Source of the DNA: Actinomycetes bacterium
Lineage (GTDB): Bacteria; Actinomycetota; Acidimicrobiia; Acidimicrobiales; UBA8190
Length of the DNA: 10,962 nt
Reading direction: 5' to 3'
Assembly (NCBI GenBank): GCA_021779775.1
Contig: JAJYAB010000036.1
Coordinates: forward strand, 1-10,962
Both the position numbers and the translations under genes were made by a program. The notes beneath the pieces are model-generated. The model had not been told where the DNA came from and ran no database searches. It was given only the letters and a program-made list of their open reading frames with translations. Shown one piece after another: positions 1 to 6,465 of this stretch; position 1 is the first letter of the stretch, and every line of letters begins with the position of its first letter.

Positions 1-104
1 CCATGATCGCCGCGACGCAGGCATCGCTGGCCACCCAGGTGACCGTGGCGCTGACCAACAAGGCGGTCGCCGCCTTCACCGACGTCATGAACCTGCAGAT
101 CTGA
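1..104 (+). CDS. fliE: FliE, flagellar MS-ring/rod junction protein (3' end only)
   Basis: Only the last 33 codons and the TGA stop (102-104) are in the window; the reading frame runs in from the left edge. The visible tail (ATQASLATQVTVALTNKAV, then AAFTDVMNLQI) matches the conserved FliE C-terminus, a helix of the pattern K/Q-A-S-L-x-x-Q-V..N-K-x-V-x-A-x-x-D/E-[IV]-M-x-[ML]-Q-[IV]. FliE is a small protein that joins the MS ring to the proximal rod and is among the earliest substrates of the flagellar export apparatus. Its position just before fliF, with one base between stop and start, is the classical fliE-fliF order. The 5' part, start and promoter are outside the window. The family call rests on the tail pattern plus the neighbourhood. 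Confidence 0.88.
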   Translation, partial: MIAATQASLATQVTVALTNKAVAAFTDVMNLQI

Positions 105-105
105 C

Positions 106-1689
106 ATGGCGCTTGTCCCCGCTACCGAGCTGGCCAGGGCACGCGAGAGCTTCAAGCGTGCCGCATCCGGGTTCACCGCAGGCCAGAAGACGGTCACCGC
201 GCTGGCCCTGGTGGCCGTGGTGATCGGCGGCCTGATGTTCATGTCGCTGTCGGGGAAGCCCACCTACCAGCCGCTGTTCACCAACCTGCAGCCGCAGGAC
301 GCGGCCACCATCACGCAGAAGCTGACGAGCGACAAGGTGCCCTACCAGCTCGCCAACAACGGCTCGACCGTGCTGGTGCCGGCCAACGTTGTCGACCAGG
401 AGCGCCTGGCGCTGGCCGGAGCCGGGCTGCCCACGTCGAGCACCGTGGGACTGTCGCTGCTCGACAAAGAAGGCATCACCACCTCCAACATGACCCAGCA
501 AGCCGACTACCTGCGGGCGCTGCAGGGCGAGCTGGAGCAGACCATCGACTCCATCTCGGGGGTGGCCAGCTCGCAGGTCAACATCGCCCTGCCGGCCAAC
601 CAGGACTTCGCCCTGAACAGCAACACGCCTACCGGCGCCTCGGTGATGGTCACCATGCAGGCAGGGCAGAGCCTGTCGAGCACCCAGGTGCAGTCGATCG
701 TCCACCTGACCGCGTCGTCGATCCCCAACCTCGACGCCAAGGACGTCACGGTGGCGGACTCGAGCGGCAACATGCTGGCCGGCCCGGGGGTAGCCCAGGG
801 AATCGGCGGATCCGACAGCCAGACCCAGGCCTACGACGCCGGCGTGCAGCAGAAGGTGGAGAGCTACCTGACGGCGGTGCTCGGGCAGAACAACGCCGAC
901 GTCCAGGTCAATGCCACGCTGAGCTACGACCAGGTGTCGACCACCATCAACAGCCTGGTGCCGGCGGCCAACGGCACGCAGCCGAGCTTCTGCACCCAGA
1001 CGAACCAGAACACCACCACGTACTCCAACGGCGCTACGCCGCCGGGGGGGGCGGCGGGCTCGGTCACCGCGCCGACGACTACTGGCACCGGGAACTACAG
1101 CCAGACGCAGCAGACCCAGACGTGCGAGACGAACCAACAGACCCAGACCATCCAGCAGGCCCCGGGCACGGTGAAGGTGCAGTCGGTGAGCGTGCTGGTG
1201 AACAAGTCGGCGGTCCCGGCCTCCACCAGCCTGGCCGCCCTGCAGCAGGGGGTGGCCGCTGCCGCCGGCATCAACACCGTCCGAGGCGACCAGCTCGCCT
1301 TCAGCGCCATGCCCTTCAACACGCAGGCCGCCCAGAGCGCGGCGGTGGCGGCCAAGGCGGCGGCGACCGCCAACCAGAAGAAGGCCATGTCCAGCCTCGT
1401 CCGGACCGCCGCCGTGCTCCTGGCGATCGGCCTGGTGCTGTTCATCTTATGGCGTGCCGCCCGCCGCGCCCGCCGCGACGTCGCCACGTCGGTCCTGTCG
1501 CAAGCCGACCTCGCCATGCTCCAAGGTGTCCGGAGCATGGCGCCCGACGCCACCGCCCAGGTGCACATGGAGGTGTCCTCGAGCTCCGAGGCGGCGGACG
1601 TCAACCGGTTCATCGACAGCCAGCCCGACGACGTGGCGAAGATGCTGCGGACCTGGATGACCGACAGGCAGGGGGTACCCGCGCCATGA
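106..1689 (+). CDS. fliF: FliF, flagellar MS-ring protein
   Basis: This 527-aa protein (family about 550) builds the membrane-embedded MS ring, the platform for the rod, export gate and C ring. It has an N-terminal membrane segment (about residues 29-48), then the FliF signature YQPLFTNLQPQDAA, an LRALQGELEQTI motif (136-147) of the ring-building YscJ/FliF domains, a second membrane segment (about 432-450) followed by an Arg-rich stop-transfer stretch, and a C-terminal tail with a DVNRFIDSQPDDVAKMLRTW pattern, typical of the FliG-binding helices. A Gln/Thr/Asn-rich loop at about 285-355 corresponds to the extracytoplasmic beta-collar insertion and holds the only two cysteines I see, C296 and C340. 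The ATG follows the fliE stop by one base with no clear Shine-Dalgarno sequence, so coupling to fliE is likely. Its TGA overlaps the first ATG of the downstream repeat array. A run of eight G (1044-1051) lies inside the variable loop. Confidence 0.97.
   Translation: MALVPATELARARESFKRAASGFTAGQKTVTALALVAVVIGGLMFMSLSGKPTYQPLFTNLQPQDAATITQKLTSDKVPYQLANNGSTVLVPANVVDQERLALAGAGLPTSSTVGLSLLDKEGITTSNMTQQADYLRALQGELEQTIDSISGVASSQVNIALPANQDFALNSNTPTGASVMVTMQAGQSLSSTQVQSIVHLTASSIPNLDAKDVTVADSSGNMLAGPGVAQGIGGSDSQTQAYDAGVQQKVESYLTAVLGQNNADVQVNATLSYDQVSTTINSLVPAANGTQPSFCTQTNQNTTTYSNGATPPGGAAGSVTAPTTTGTGNYSQTQQTQTCETNQQTQTIQQAPGTVKVQSVSVLVNKSAVPASTSLAALQQGVAAAAGINTVRGDQLAFSAMPFNTQAAQSAAVAAKAAATANQKKAMSSLVRTAAVLLAIGLVLFILWRAARRARRDVATSVLSQADLAMLQGVRSMAPDATAQVHMEVSSSSEAADVNRFIDSQPDDVAKMLRTWMTDRQGVPAP
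1044..1051 (+). repeat. G8 homopolymer tract inside fliF
   Basis: Eight consecutive G fall in the codons for the Pro-Gly-Gly-Ala part of the variable FliF loop. It is the longest single-base run I noticed in the window; two G7 runs lie at 2773-2779 and 5705-5711. A slip by one base would truncate FliF in effect and lose the C-terminal membrane segment and FliG-binding tail. Whether it slips in vivo cannot be told from one sequence. Confidence 0.6.
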
Positions 1690-1791
1690 CGACGGTGCTC
1701 ACATGACGACGGTGCTCACATGACGACGGTGCTCACATGACGACGGTGCTCACATGACGACGGTGCTCACATGACGACGGTGCTCACATGA
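1686..1791 (+). other. Chain of six overlapping mini-ORFs (MTTVLT) linking fliF to fliG
   Basis: Each repeat copy reads ATG ACG ACG GTG CTC AC, and the first base of the next copy completes ACA, followed by TGA. Every copy therefore encodes the hexapeptide MTTVLT and stops at a TGA overlapping the next copy's ATG as ATGA. The fliF TGA (1687-1689) overlaps the first mini-ORF start (1686), and the sixth mini-ORF stops at 1789-1791, overlapping the fliG ATG at 1788. In all three frames a ribosome meets a stop within about 12 codons of entering the array, so reading through into fliG is impossible. Each unit also carries GGTG five bases before the next ATG, a weak Shine-Dalgarno match. Inference: fliG is reached mainly by serial termination-reinitiation. 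It is not known whether the hexapeptides are made or do anything. Confidence 0.75.
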
Positions 1792-1804
1792 CGACGGTGC
1801 TCTC
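1686..1804 (+). repeat. 17-bp tandem repeat array at the fliF-fliG junction (6 perfect copies + 1 at 16/17)
   Basis: The unit ATGACGACGGTGCTCAC starts at 1686, 1703, 1720, 1737, 1754, 1771 and 1788. The first six copies are identical. The seventh differs only at its 16th base (T for A) and forms the start of fliG. There are no spacers. The array begins exactly at the fliF stop overlap and ends exactly in the fliG start codons, so the simplest history is slippage-type tandem duplication of an ancestral ATGA fliF-fliG junction plus the first fliG codons. Perfect identity of six copies suggests recent or ongoing expansion, or homogenisation. Assembly error over a short repeat is an alternative, but the exact register with both gene ends argues against random artefact. 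Confidence 0.97.
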
Positions 1805-2795
1805 CGGCCCCCAGCGGGCGGCCGTCGTGCTCGCCCAGCTCGACACCACCCGGGCCACCAAGGTGCTGCGGTCGATGAGCGAGCGCGAGGTGGTCGACCT
1901 CATGTCCGCGATGGCGACCTTGCCGGCCCTGCTGGTCGACGAGGTGCGCACCGTGCTCGGGGAGTTCAGCCTGCAGGCCACCGCGCTGCTCCAGGTCGGC
2001 CAGGGAGGCATCGACGTCGCCCGCACCCTGCTGCGCGAGCGGCTCGGGGGCACCCGGGCCGAGGAGATCCTCGGGCAGTTCGCCGAGGTGGTGAACACCC
2101 ACCCGCTGAGCTTCCTGCAGCGCATCGATCCCCAGCAGATCGTGGGCTTCATCTCCGACGAGCACCCGCAGCTCGTGGCCACCGTGCTTGCCCACCTGCC
2201 GGCGGACGCCGCCGCCCAGGTCATCGCCAGCCTCGACGACACGAAGCGCACCGACGTGGCCCGCCGGGTGGCCACCATGGGCCGCATATCGCCCGACGTG
2301 GTCCGGTGCGTGGCCGACGTGCTCGAACGCCGCCTGTCCGCGGTGTTCCGGGCCGGCGGCGCTGCCATGACCGAGGTGGGCGGGCTGTCGTCCATCGTGT
2401 CGATCCTGAACCAGACGGAGCGGTCCTCGGAGAAGCAGATCCTCGGCGAGCTCGAAGCCACCGATCCCGAGCTGGCGGAGGAGATCCGCAACGAGATGTT
2501 CGTGTTCGACGACGTCGTCAGCCTCGACGACCGCACCCTGCAGCGGGTGCTGCGCAACGTCGTGCCGAAGGATCTGGCGCTGGCGCTGAAGAACATGAAC
2601 GACACCGTCCGCGAGAAGTTCCAGCACAACATGTCGGATCGAGCGGCGCAGGACCTGGTCGACGAGATCGACCTGCTCGGCCCGACTCGCCTGTCGCAGG
2701 TCGAGCAGGCCCAGAGCGCGGTGGTCCGGGTGGTGCGCGAGCTCGAGGCGTCGGGGGAGATCGTGCTGGACAGGGGGGGCGATGAATTCGTCTAG
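1788..2795 (+). CDS. fliG: FliG, flagellar motor switch/rotor protein
   Basis: FliG is the C-ring protein that attaches to FliF and carries the charged surface that interacts with the stator; it drives torque and switching. At 335 aa it has normal family length. The N-terminal domain (LSGPQRAAVVLAQLD, SEREVVDLMSAM) binds the FliF tail. The middle domain carries the EHPQ motif at 125-128, part of the FliM-binding surface. The C-terminal torque domain shows FVFDDVVSLDDR (238-249), LALALKNMN, FQHNMSDRAAQDL and GPTRLSQVEQAQ (from 298), all hallmarks. I chose the ATG at 1788 because homology begins immediately after MTTVLS and because it is the seventh repeat copy. Upstream in-frame codons are closed by the array's stops. 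The best purine-rich site (AGGGGG near 1670-1675) precedes the first array copy rather than this start, so translation probably depends on the mini-ORF relay. Confidence 0.97.
   Translation: MTTVLSGPQRAAVVLAQLDTTRATKVLRSMSEREVVDLMSAMATLPALLVDEVRTVLGEFSLQATALLQVGQGGIDVARTLLRERLGGTRAEEILGQFAEVVNTHPLSFLQRIDPQQIVGFISDEHPQLVATVLAHLPADAAAQVIASLDDTKRTDVARRVATMGRISPDVVRCVADVLERRLSAVFRAGGAAMTEVGGLSSIVSILNQTERSSEKQILGELEATDPELAEEIRNEMFVFDDVVSLDDRTLQRVLRNVVPKDLALALKNMNDTVREKFQHNMSDRAAQDLVDEIDLLGPTRLSQVEQAQSAVVRVVRELEASGEIVLDRGGDEFV
2772..2779 (+). promoter_or_regulatory. G-rich ribosome binding site of fliH, inside the fliG 3' end
   Basis: AGGGGGGG ends two bases before the fliH ATG at 2782, so its 5' part lies at usable distance. 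It lies within the last fliG codons and supports the ATG at 2782, which gives a 14-nt overlap with fliG. Any slip in this G7 run would alter the last few fliG residues. Confidence 0.5.
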
Positions 2796-3546
2796 CAGCA
2801 CCGCTGGCAGCTCCGGGCGCCGCAGGGTCCTACGGGGCGACGTCGGGCGCCACGCCGCACCGGCCCAGCTCACCCGCGACCTTCCCGACGGCACCGTGGC
2901 GTCGGCGACGGCCACCGTCTTGGACCAGATCGACGCCGCCCGGGCCGCCGGTTACCGAGCCGGGTTCGCCGAGGCGACCGAGGCGGCGTCGCTGTCGGTG
3001 GAAGCGGCGCGCCGGGCCGAGCTGCAGCGCCTGGTCGACGCCGTGGTGGCCGCCGCCGCCGTGGTGGCTCCCCCACGCATGCAGCTCGTCGAGGATCTGG
3101 CTGCCGAGGTGGCCGAGCTGGCGTTCGACCTGGCCGAAGCGCTGGTGCAGCGTGAGCTCTCCGAGCCGCGGGCCGAAGGGGTGGCGGCCGTCCGCCGGGC
3201 GCTTGCTCTCGTGCCCGACGGCGAGGCGATCCTGGTCCGCATCCACCCTGGTGCGGACCTCGACATCGACGGGCTGCACGAGCTCGTCCCCCGGTCGTCG
3301 GTCCGCTTCGTCGCCGATCCGGCGATCGAGCCGGGTGGCTGCGTGGTGGAGGCTGGGCCATGCCGGATCGACGCGCAGGTGGGACCGGCGCTCGACCGGG
3401 CCCGTGAGGTCATCGCCCACGCTGGAGGAAGCCAGAGCGCCGAGGACCGCCGCAGCGGCACCGACCGCCGCACCACGGAGGACCGCCGGAGCACGGAGGA
3501 CCGCCGCAGCGCCGAAGCCCGCCGCAGCGCCGAAGCCCGGTCATGA
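2782..3546 (+). CDS. fliH: FliH, flagellar export ATPase regulator/stator
   Basis: FliH dimers bind the FliI ATPase, hold it to the export gate and C ring, and act like the peripheral stalk of F/V-type ATPases. The protein has 254 aa. After a basic, Ser-rich N-terminus comes an Ala-rich helical middle with AxxxGxxxA-type spacing (AAGYRAGFAEATEAA, about residues 53-67), which is the FliH dimer helix style. The conserved C-terminal domain includes LAFDLAEALVQREL and GGCVVEAGPCRIDAQV (185-200), followed by LDRAREVI. Beyond this the gene continues for about 34 residues as a charged hexapeptide repeat, EDRRS-x, absent from ordinary FliH proteins I know. Alternative starts are unlikely because the overlap with fliG carries a G-rich ribosome site. 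Its TGA overlaps the fliI ATG. Confidence 0.93.
   Translation: MNSSSSTAGSSGRRRVLRGDVGRHAAPAQLTRDLPDGTVASATATVLDQIDAARAAGYRAGFAEATEAASLSVEAARRAELQRLVDAVVAAAAVVAPPRMQLVEDLAAEVAELAFDLAEALVQRELSEPRAEGVAAVRRALALVPDGEAILVRIHPGADLDIDGLHELVPRSSVRFVADPAIEPGGCVVEAGPCRIDAQVGPALDRAREVIAHAGGSQSAEDRRSGTDRRTTEDRRSTEDRRSAEARRSAEARS
3442..3543 (+). repeat. 18-bp (six-codon) imperfect tandem repeat encoding the FliH C-terminal tail
   Basis: Successive six-residue units read EDRRSG, TDRRTT, EDRRST, EDRRSA, EARRSA and EARS, each 18 bp except the last (12 bp), and run directly to the stop codon. Residues 221-254 of FliH are affected. The period is a codon multiple, so copy changes keep the frame and the fliI ATGA overlap. 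The tail is strongly charged with alternating Glu/Asp and Arg-Arg and is probably a flexible or helical extension. Its function is unknown. Confidence 0.93.
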
Positions 3547-4892
3547 CGATCGTTCCCGACGGGCTGCGCACCGCCTTGCACGGGGCCCTCGCGCCGCGCC
3601 GCACCGGCCGCGTGACCCGCCTGGTCGGGCTCCGGCTCGAGGTGGAGGGCATCGAGGCGGCGGTCGGCGACGCCGTGCGGATCTGGCGCGGAGCTGGCAC
3701 GCTCGATGCCGAGGTCATCGCCGTGCAGGGTGCAGCGGTGGCCTGCATGCCCCTCGGCGAGCTGACCGGCGTCCGGTTCGGCGACACCGTCGAATCCCTT
3801 GGCCGCCCGCTGCCGCTGGTGGTTGGCGAGGGGTTGTTGGGCCGGGTCCTCGACGGCTTGGGACGCCCCATCGACGGCGGTCCTTCCCTCACCACGTGGG
3901 AGGAGGTCAGCGTCGACGCGGCGCCGCCGCATCCGCTGCGGCGCGACCTGGTCGACCGCCAGCTGGCCCTCGGGGTGCGGGCCATGGACACCCTGGTCCC
4001 CTGCGGCAGGGGCCAGCGCCTCGGCATCTTCGCCGGCTCGGGGGTCGGCAAGTCGAGCCTCCTGTCGATGATCGCCCGTGGCACCGACGCCGCGGTGTCG
4101 GTGCTCGCCCTGGTGGGTGAGCGTGGCCGAGAGGTGAACGAATTCATCCAGCGCGACCTCGGCCCCGACGGCCTCGCCCGTTCGGTGGTGGTGGTCGCCA
4201 CGTCCGACGAACCGGCCCTGGTGCGGATCCGCGCCGCCTTCACGGCGACCCGGATCGCCGAATGGTTCCGGGACCAGGGAATGGACGTGGTCTTGATGAT
4301 GGACTCCCTGACCCGCTTCGCCATGGCCCAGCGCGAGGTCGGCCTGTCGGCCGGCGAGCCGCCGGCCACCCGCGGCTACCCGCCGTCGGTGTTCTCGCTG
4401 CTGCCGAAGCTGCTGGAGCGTGCTGGAGCGGGCGAGGTGGGCTCGATCACCGGCCTGTACACGATCCTCGTCGAGGGCGACGACATGAACGAGCCGATCG
4501 CCGACGCTGCCCGGTCGATCCTCGACGGCCACGTGGTGCTGTCGCGCAAGCTGGCCACCTCGGGCCACTTCCCGAGCATCGACGTCCTCGAGTCCATATC
4601 GCGCGTGGAGCCGGCGATCACCACACCCGCCCAGCGCGCCCAGGCCAGAGAGGTCAGGAAGTTGCTGGCGGCCTACCGCGATGCACGCGACCTCATCGAG
4701 ATCGGCGCGTACGTCACGGGGGCAAACCCCCTCGTCGACCGGGCCGTCCGGCTGCGCGAGTCCCTCGACCAGTTCCTGCAGCAGGACGTGGCCTACACGG
4801 TCCCGGCGGCCACCTCCTGGGCCGAGCTTGCCGCTGTAGTCGCCGGCGATGCCGAGTCGACCGCCGGCCTGCTCGGCGCGGTGCCGGCATGA
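3543..4892 (+). CDS. fliI: FliI, flagellar type III export ATPase
   Basis: FliI is the hexameric ATPase under the export gate; it hydrolyses ATP to help unload and unfold export substrates and is related to F1-beta. The 449-aa product has an N-terminal beta-barrel region (GRVTRLVGLRLEVEGIEAAV), then GRVLDGLGRPIDGG, the Walker A loop AGSGVGKS at 164-171, GERGREVNEFI, the Walker B strand VVLMMDSLTRFAMAQREVGL with the acidic residue at D254, and GEPPATRGYPPSVFSLLPKL, which distinguishes FliI/type III ATPases from F1 subunits. Further on, ILVEGDDMNEPIAD and LDGHVVLSRKLA are also typical. The start ATG overlaps the fliH TGA by ATGA, with no strong ribosome site, pointing to translational coupling. 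The length is normal and no key residue is missing. Confidence 0.98.
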   Translation: MTIVPDGLRTALHGALAPRRTGRVTRLVGLRLEVEGIEAAVGDAVRIWRGAGTLDAEVIAVQGAAVACMPLGELTGVRFGDTVESLGRPLPLVVGEGLLGRVLDGLGRPIDGGPSLTTWEEVSVDAAPPHPLRRDLVDRQLALGVRAMDTLVPCGRGQRLGIFAGSGVGKSSLLSMIARGTDAAVSVLALVGERGREVNEFIQRDLGPDGLARSVVVVATSDEPALVRIRAAFTATRIAEWFRDQGMDVVLMMDSLTRFAMAQREVGLSAGEPPATRGYPPSVFSLLPKLLERAGAGEVGSITGLYTILVEGDDMNEPIADAARSILDGHVVLSRKLATSGHFPSIDVLESISRVEPAITTPAQRAQAREVRKLLAAYRDARDLIEIGAYVTGANPLVDRAVRLRESLDQFLQQDVAYTVPAATSWAELAAVVAGDAESTAGLLGAVPA

Positions 4893-5389
4893 AGCGCTAC
4901 CGCTTCAACCTGGAGTCGGTCCTGCGGGTCCGCCGGGTCCAAGAGGACCGCGCCCGCCAGGACCTGGCCCAGTCCAACCGGATGCTGGTGTCGGCACGCG
5001 GGGCGCTTGCCGACGCCTCCCGGCATTACAGCGAGGTCACCGTGCCTGCAGGGCTGATGGACCAGTGGACGTTCCGGTTCGGCCAGCTGAAGTCGGACCT
5101 GGCTGCGGCGGAGGTGGAGCGCCGCCACCGCATGCTCGTCGAGGCTGCGGTGACCGCAGCCACCCAGCACGCCCGGTGGACCGAGGCGGCCAAGATGGTG
5201 GCCGCGCTCGAACGCCTCGAGGAGCGTCGCCGCGACGAGTGGCGAGCAGAAGCCCTGCGTGGCGAAGCGGCTGCCGTGGACGACGTGGTCACCTCGCGCT
5301 GGATCGCCGAAGAGGAACGGTCCGGGCGCAGGCCGGTCGGCCCGCAGGAGGCGGCCACCCATCTCAGCCCGGCGGTGGTGGCACCATGA
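4889..5389 (+). CDS. fliJ: FliJ, flagellar export chaperone/ATPase stalk
   Basis: This 166-residue coiled-coil protein (E. coli FliJ is about 147) would sit in the central pore of the FliI hexamer, linking it to FlhA and escorting export chaperones. The N-terminus MKRYRFNLESVLRVRRVQED fits the FliJ pattern (F-x-L-x-x-[VL]-L-x-[VL]-R-x-x-x-E-[DE]). The rest is long charged helices such as LAAAEVERRHRMLVEAAV and MVAALERLEERRRDEWRAEA, lacking enzymatic motifs. Primary sequence in this family is poorly conserved, so the call depends on the N-terminal pattern, the helical makeup and the place directly after fliI. The start overlaps the fliI stop by ATGA. An in-frame extension upstream exists, but it is the shadow of fliI. 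The stop overlaps the start of the next gene, again by ATGA. Confidence 0.88.
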   Translation: MKRYRFNLESVLRVRRVQEDRARQDLAQSNRMLVSARGALADASRHYSEVTVPAGLMDQWTFRFGQLKSDLAAAEVERRHRMLVEAAVTAATQHARWTEAAKMVAALERLEERRRDEWRAEALRGEAAAVDDVVTSRWIAEEERSGRRPVGPQEAATHLSPAVVAP

Positions 5390-6465
5390 CGACGGTCGAT
5401 CCCGCCGCGATGGCGAGCCAGATGCCAGGAGCCATCTCGACGCTCGACGGCATCGGGCAGCAGCTCCAGCAGGCGGCACCGACCGGCCGGTTCGCGCAGG
5501 TGCTGGCCGAGGTGGACGCCAGCCTGTCGGCCGCCGTGTCGGGCCAGTCCCCGGGGGCGCCCCCCGCGCCGTCGTTCTTTCCGACGGCCAGCCTGTTCGG
5601 AAACGGGGGAACGCCGGCCGGGCCGGGATCGGCGGCAGCCGGACCTGGCGGCGGCCAAGCCGTAGTGTCCGATGCCGCGGGCTACATCGGCGTCCCCTAC
5701 CAGTGGGGGGGCACCGACCCGAGCACCGGGTTCGACTGCTCGGGCTTCGTCCAGCACGTCTTCGCCGACCTGGGCGTCTCGTTGCCCCGCACCAGCCAGG
5801 AGCAGGCCGCCACGGGCACCGCGGTGCCTGATCTCGCCCAGGCCCAGCCCGGCGACCTGGTCTTCTTCGACCCGGCACCCGGCGGTCCGGGCCATGTCGG
5901 CATCTATGTGGGCAACGGGCAGATGATCGACGCCGCCCACACCGGCACCGCGGTCCGCGTGGAGCCGGTGTGGGGGAAGCCCACGGCCATCCGGAGGGTG
6001 GTCGGGTCCGGCGCCTGGGTGGGTCCGGTGCCCGGCCTGGCTGCCGGCGCGGCGGGCGGGGTGCCGGCGTCGATCGGGGCGCCGGCTTCGCTCGTCCCCC
6101 TGTTCGAGGCGGCGGGGCAGCGCCACGGCGTGCCCCCAGCCCTGCTGGCCGCCGTGGCCAAGCAGGAGTCGTCGTTCCAGCTGAGTGCCACCTCGCCTGC
6201 GGGGGCACAAGGCCTCATGCAGATCATGCCGGGCACCGCGGCGTCGCTCGGCGTCGATCCCCTCGACCCGGCCCAAGCCATCGACGGGGCAGCGACCCTG
6301 CTCGGCGGCTACCTCCAGCAGTACGGCGGGTCGGTTCCCCTGGCGCTGGCGGCGTACAACGCCGGGCCGGGCGCTGTGGCGCGCTACGGCGGTGTCCCGC
6401 CATACGGGGAGACGCAGTCCTACGTGACGAGCGTGCTCGGCATGATCCAAGGAGGCGGCACATGA
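5386..6465 (+). CDS. NlpC/P60 + SLT dual-domain peptidoglycan hydrolase, flagellum-linked
   Basis: The 359-aa product joins two wall-cutting domains. Residues about 88-205 form an NlpC/P60 cysteine peptidase with GVPYQWGGTDPSTGFDCSGF, catalytic C118, PGDLVFF, the GHVGIYVG histidine H170 and a third polar residue, probably H185. Residues about 237-355 form a lytic transglycosylase (SLT) domain with catalytic E261 in KQESSF, then SPAGAQGLMQIMPGTAA and AYNAGPGAV. The two would cut stem peptides and glycan strands. No Sec or Tat signal peptide or membrane segment is visible; the first 85 residues are Ala/Gly/Pro-rich and low in charge. Tight ATGA overlaps with fliJ and fliK make it part of the operon, where it might, like FlgJ, be exported by the flagellar apparatus to open the wall for the rod. 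That export route is inference. Its first 11 bases equal those of fliG. Confidence 0.95.
   Translation: MTTVDPAAMASQMPGAISTLDGIGQQLQQAAPTGRFAQVLAEVDASLSAAVSGQSPGAPPAPSFFPTASLFGNGGTPAGPGSAAAGPGGGQAVVSDAAGYIGVPYQWGGTDPSTGFDCSGFVQHVFADLGVSLPRTSQEQAATGTAVPDLAQAQPGDLVFFDPAPGGPGHVGIYVGNGQMIDAAHTGTAVRVEPVWGKPTAIRRVVGSGAWVGPVPGLAAGAAGGVPASIGAPASLVPLFEAAGQRHGVPPALLAAVAKQESSFQLSATSPAGAQGLMQIMPGTAASLGVDPLDPAQAIDGAATLLGGYLQQYGGSVPLALAAYNAGPGAVARYGGVPPYGETQSYVTSVLGMIQGGGT
6451..6455 (+). promoter_or_regulatory. Ribosome binding site GGAGG of fliK
   Basis: GGAGG lies within the hydrolase 3' end, six bases before the ATG at 6462 and nine before a second in-frame ATG at 6465. Both starts are usable and differ by one methionine. 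The first gives the ATGA overlap seen at other junctions and is preferred. Confidence 0.7.

Noticed and set aside
1122..1706. Plus-strand open frame overlapping the 3' end of fliF and reaching into the repeat array
   Set aside because: It is a shifted shadow frame of fliF without recognisable motifs; it merely ends at a TGA of the first repeat copies.
1686..1804. The short repeats as a CRISPR array
   Set aside because: Copies are directly abutting with no spacers, only 17 bp long, and in exact register with the fliF stop and fliG start.
1686..1804. Repeat array as a frameshift switch giving a FliF-FliG fusion
   Set aside because: Every frame through the array meets TGA within about 12 codons, whatever the copy number, so no continuous frame can join the two genes.
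2952..4568. Long minus-strand open frame (538 codons) opposite fliH/fliI; likewise 5026-6621, 1767-2915 and 9723-10958
   Set aside because: All lie antisense to clear flagellar genes, have Arg/Pro/Gly/His-rich composition typical of GC-rich shadow frames, show no family motif, and lack plausible start contexts.
4262..4888. In-frame upstream extension of fliJ
   Set aside because: It lies wholly over conserved fliI coding sequence and has non-protein-like composition; the FliJ N-terminal pattern begins exactly at the ATG at 4889.
5970..6461. In-frame upstream extension of fliK
   Set aside because: It overlaps the SLT domain of the hydrolase gene; GGAGG and the ATGA overlap set the start at 6462.
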